Of a stretch of DNA of 64,000 bases, positions 61,430 to 64,000 are shown one piece after another. The first letter of the stretch is position 1, and every line of letters starts with the position of its first letter. The position numbers and the translations under genes are program-made. This stretch comes from Brevibacterium permense. GTDB lineage: Bacteria > Actinomycetota > Actinomycetes > Actinomycetales > Brevibacteriaceae. The stretch lies in the NCBI RefSeq assembly GCF_013280495.1, contig NZ_JABSSX010000005.1, forward strand, positions 124,001 through 188,000, given 5' to 3'. The notes under the pieces are model-generated. The model saw only the letters and a program-made list of their open reading frames with translations, did no database searches and was not told the DNA's origin.

Positions 61430-61996
61430 TCATACTTTCTCATTGGTGGCGGCACCCATATGATCCTCGATCTCTTCGGTGAGGTCCGCCCAGAAGTGTA
61501 GGGCAGCGCGTTCCATAGCCAAGCCGAGGCGGAGTGGGACCAACCGGGGCGCGATGTCGTCGTTACTTGCGAACCGAGACTGCATGGATTCGTAGGTATC
61601 AATCCGATTCTTGTGTTGAAGGACCTGTTCCTGAGCCAGCGCGAGGACATCTTCCTCCGTCGTGAGCTCGGCGAAGAACAGCTTCAATTCAGCGATGTCA
61701 CGGACCTGCATCTGTTCGGTCGTTGGCTCGGCGAGCCAACGCTGCAGAGCTTCTCGACCGTTGTCCGTAAGCTCGAAGGTCTGCCGCCGCCGCCCACCCT
61801 TCTCCGTCGTGACGTCCAGCAAACCAATTTCCGATAGGCGTTTGGGCTCCGAATACAACTGCGCGTGGGGAAAGGGCCAGAAGAACCCGACCGAATGCCT
61901 CACCGCACGCTTGAGATCGTAGGACGTCGAGGGGCCACGTAAGCCAATGAGCCCCAGAACAACGTATGACGTAACGCTTAGCCGATCTGTTGACAT
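61430..61996 (-). CDS. PadR-family transcriptional regulator
   Basis: 188 residues. The winged helix reads YVVLGLIGLRGPSTSYDLKRAV, then FPHAQLYSEPKRLSEIGLLDV and GGRRRQTFELTDNGREALQRWL, followed by the PadR C-terminal helical domain (LKLFFAELTTEEDVLALAQEQ). An in-frame ATG at 62008 adds four residues. It diverges from the molybdenum hydroxylase gene; a palindrome at 62031-62055 lies between, so it probably represses that gene until an aromatic or heterocyclic inducer binds. Lower GC than the left part of the window. Confidence 0.9.
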   Translation of the reverse strand: MSTDRLSVTSYVVLGLIGLRGPSTSYDLKRAVRHSVGFFWPFPHAQLYSEPKRLSEIGLLDVTTEKGGRRRQTFELTDNGREALQRWLAEPTTEQMQVRDIAELKLFFAELTTEEDVLALAQEQVLQHKNRIDTYESMQSRFASNDDIAPRLVPLRLGLAMERAALHFWADLTEEIEDHMGAATNEKV

Positions 61997-62030
61997 GACC
62001 CCAACCATATCCTACGCTGATGATCAAGCT

Positions 62031-62055
62031 CATACGGTCCAATATGGACGGTATG
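62031..62055. promoter_or_regulatory. Palindromic operator between padR and the Mo-hydroxylase gene
   Basis: CATAC-N-GTCCA-ATA-TGGAC-N-GTATG: two 5-bp blocks on each side are perfectly complementary. Position and symmetry suit PadR binding. Confidence 0.6.
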
Positions 62056-62061
62056 GTACGG

Positions 62062-62081
62062 ACTATAGGGAACTATAGGGA
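62062..62081 (+). repeat. Perfect 10-bp direct repeat before the Mo-hydroxylase start
   Basis: ACTATAGGGA occurs twice in direct succession, nine bases before the ATG at 62091. The second copy contributes to the ribosome site GGGAGAGG. Each unit includes TATAGG, a possible -10 element. Confidence 0.6.
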
Positions 62082-62090
62082 GAGGATCGC

Positions 62091-64000
62091 ATGGACGCGA
62101 CCGCCAAGGGCCCGGGCCGTCAGGTCACCCAACCGCTTACCAAAATCCCCGCGACATCTGATGGGCGCATAACCGGCTCACGAATCGAGGATCCGCCGCT
62201 TGTGACCGGGCAAGGCCGGTTTCTCGATGATCTCGATCCGCTACCTGGCACATTGGTCGCCGCGATCGTCCGCAGTCCTCATGCGCATGCCAAAATCCGG
62301 AAAGTTGACCTAACCCGCGCCAGGTCTCATCCGGGCGTCGCCGCCGTCATCGGACCAGAAGAGGTTCTTGAGACCCTCAAACCCTTTCCGTTGTCTCTAC
62401 GCACGAATATGCCTTACTACCCGACTGGGACGGATAAAGTCCGCTATGTCGGTGAGCCAGTGGCGGTTGTCGTTGCCACAGACCGCTACACCGCGGAAGA
62501 CGCCGCGGAGCTCGTTCGAGTCGATTACGATGTCCTCCCCGCAGTCGTTGATACCAAAAAGGCGGCCAATCCCGACAGCGCTGTCCTTCACGAAGGTGCG
62601 GACAGCAATATCGCCAGCGACCGGAGCTTCACTTTCGGTTCGGTTGATGACGCCTTTGCCCGCGCCGCACACGTAGTCAGCGAGGAGTACAAGTTCCCGC
62701 GCTATTCCTCCACGCCCATGGAATGCTACTCCGTCATCGCCGAATGGCGTGATGAATCCACCGGGCCCCAGATCACCGCCTATGCGAACTTCCACGGCCC
62801 CTTCTCCATCGTTCCCATTCTGGCCGGCGCACTCGGAATCTCGACTGCCCAACTGCGGATCATCGTCCCGGCGGATAACGGTGGAAGCTTCGGTATCAAA
62901 TCCGGGGTCTACCCCTATATCGCCCTCATGGCCCTTGCCAGTCGACATGCTGGCAGACCGGTGCGATGGACCGAGGACCGTATCGAACACCTGCTTTCTA
63001 GCTCAGCAGGTTCAGATCGAATCATGCGTTTCAAGGCTGCTGTATCCGCAACAGGCACTGTTGAGGCGTTGGACGTGGACTTCCAGGAGAACGTCGGCGC
63101 TTACCTCCGTCCGCCAGAACCTGCCACGCTGTACCGCTGTTTCGGCAACATCACCGGCCCCTATGGAATTGACGCTGTGCGCATGAGGGCACGGGCCGTC
63201 GTCACCAACAAGGTGCCCACAGGCCTCAACCGTGGATTTGGCGGGCAGCAACTCTACTTTGGGCTGGAACGATTGATGGACAAAATCGCTGTCACGGTAG
63301 GCAAAGACCCCCTGGAACTCCGGCGAACCAATGCCATCCCGACATCAGCGTTCCCCTATGCCACTCCCACAGGAGGGATTTACGACTCGGGCGATTATGA
63401 AAAGGCCTTCGCAATGCTCACTGAGAGCGCTCAATATGAGAAGTTGCGGGCCGAACAGCAAGCAGCGCGGGAACGCGGTGAGATCATGGGCATTGGCATA
63501 GCCGCTATCGTCGAGCCCTCAGCGACGAACATCGGTTACATCGCTCTCGCCACCCCGCAGGACGAGCGGGTTCGCGGCCGGGACAAGTCTGGTTCCACCG
63601 AACACGTACGAGTCAGCGTTGACCCCCAAGGCGTCGTTTCGGTGCTGCTAGGCACCGTCCCGCAGGGGCAAGGGCACGCGACCGTCGCGCGCGAGATTGT
63701 AGCCAACCAGCTCGGTCTATCTGTCGAACAGGTGGTTCCCAAGATCGACATGGATACCGCGACTACGCCGTGGACGATCACGACCGGCAGCTACTCCTCG
63801 CGATTCTCGCCACTGCTCACGTCAGCGCTCGTAGAAGCGACCGACCGAATCGCGGCAACCATCAAAGTGGCGGCCTCCGTCCTCCTTGCCGAAGACCCGA
63901 CGGAACTGGAACTTGCCGATGGCGAGGTACGAGTCACAGCGGATCCTCAACGATCCGTCCTGTTCCGCCATGCTGCCGGCCTCATCCATTGGGACCCGGG
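62091..64000 (+). CDS. Molybdenum hydroxylase large subunit (xanthine dehydrogenase/CoxL family), partial
   Basis: The open frame runs from ATG 62091 past the window end, giving at least 636 residues of a family usually near 770-800. It binds the Mo-cytosine dinucleotide cofactor. Blocks are GQGRFLDDLDPLPGTLVAAIVRSPHAHA, VRYVGEPVAVVVATDRYTAEDAAELV, DNGGSFGIKSGVYP, GLNRGFGGQQLYFGLERLMD and VPQGQGHATVAREIVAN. The loop NRGFGG differs from the AYxCSFR loop of true form-I CO dehydrogenase, so a heterocycle or aldehyde substrate is more likely. GGGAGAGG precedes the start. Likely controlled by the divergent PadR. No intact xdhC is present in the window. Confidence 0.93.
   Translation, partial: MDATAKGPGRQVTQPLTKIPATSDGRITGSRIEDPPLVTGQGRFLDDLDPLPGTLVAAIVRSPHAHAKIRKVDLTRARSHPGVAAVIGPEEVLETLKPFPLSLRTNMPYYPTGTDKVRYVGEPVAVVVATDRYTAEDAAELVRVDYDVLPAVVDTKKAANPDSAVLHEGADSNIASDRSFTFGSVDDAFARAAHVVSEEYKFPRYSSTPMECYSVIAEWRDESTGPQITAYANFHGPFSIVPILAGALGISTAQLRIIVPADNGGSFGIKSGVYPYIALMALASRHAGRPVRWTEDRIEHLLSSSAGSDRIMRFKAAVSATGTVEALDVDFQENVGAYLRPPEPATLYRCFGNITGPYGIDAVRMRARAVVTNKVPTGLNRGFGGQQLYFGLERLMDKIAVTVGKDPLELRRTNAIPTSAFPYATPTGGIYDSGDYEKAFAMLTESAQYEKLRAEQQAARERGEIMGIGIAAIVEPSATNIGYIALATPQDERVRGRDKSGSTEHVRVSVDPQGVVSVLLGTVPQGQGHATVAREIVANQLGLSVEQVVPKIDMDTATTPWTITTGSYSSRFSPLLTSALVEATDRIAATIKVAASVLLAEDPTELELADGEVRVTADPQRSVLFRHAAGLIHWDP

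Noticed and set aside
1..64000. CRISPR arrays, rRNA, tRNA, prophage or toxin-antitoxin modules
   Set aside because: Looked for regular spaced repeats, RNA gene cores and phage or toxin protein families; none could be supported.
62091..64000. Aerobic CO dehydrogenase large subunit (CoxL form I)
   Set aside because: The active-site loop reads NRGFGG and lacks the AYxCSFR motif, so CO oxidation is not supported.

Overview
The window is GC-rich, densely packed DNA. It has frequent 1-4 bp gene overlaps, GTG and TTG starts, NarL- and LAL-type LuxR regulators, an actinobacterial-style BY-kinase/Wzz fusion and many leaderless-looking genes. This points to a high-GC actinobacterium of the Micrococcales. 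A Brevibacterium-like host is my best guess, but it is inferred from general character and not from a marker gene. No rRNA, tRNA, CRISPR array or complete insertion sequence was found.

Layout. 0.2-5 kb: a NarL-type two-component pair, a short-chain dehydrogenase, an FMN reductase and a TetR regulator. 5-10.7 kb: a complete oligopeptide ABC importer (binding lipoprotein, two permeases, fused double ATPase). 11.2-18 kb: an AgcS amino-acid symporter, class II fructose-bisphosphate aldolase, a BCCT betaine-type transporter and a UMF1-like MFS protein. 18-20.3 kb: an ArsR/SRPBCC pair with an obvious operator, and a FemAB-like aminoacyltransferase. 20.4-26 kb: a TetR/ABC/ABC drug-export operon with a textbook operator, then a large LuxR regulator. 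26.3-40.7 kb: a surface-polysaccharide region. 41-49 kb: three consecutive large LuxR/LAL regulators. 49.3-51.7 kb: a two-gene acyl-CoA dehydrogenase operon. 52-56 kb: TrmH-type methyltransferase, a degenerate NatA/NatB-like ABC pair and pyrE. 56.3-57.8 kb: a GlsB-like membrane protein and a decayed stretch. 57.8-60.4 kb: SDR, acyl-CoA thioesterase and exonuclease III. 60.4-64 kb: a decayed xdhC plus transposase remnant, a PadR regulator and the 5' part of a molybdenum hydroxylase large subunit that runs off the window.

The most interesting region is 26.3-40.7 kb. The minus-strand operon encodes a membrane-anchored UDP-sugar 4,6-dehydratase, a DegT/PglE-like aminotransferase, a low-molecular-weight tyrosine phosphatase preceded by a 22-codon ORF, a PglC/WcaJ-like phosphoglycosyl transferase, a flippase, one GT4 glycosyltransferase, a BY-kinase/chain-length protein and a polymerase-like membrane protein. 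Next to it lie two paralogous ATP-grasp ligases flanking a fold-III PLP decarboxylase. No sugar N-acetyltransferase is visible. I therefore infer, without proof, that the 4-amino sugar may carry an amino acid or a decarboxylated amino acid instead of an acetyl group.

At DNA level the window has a dispersed palindromic repeat near 13.0 and 57.3 kb, a 75-bp inverted repeat at 4.93 kb, a nested hairpin at 27.5 kb, a long palindrome at 52.0 kb, and a recurrent motif CGCCGAGGCGG in gaps and some genes. Several genes carry a TANNNT box 6-7 bp before the start codon.
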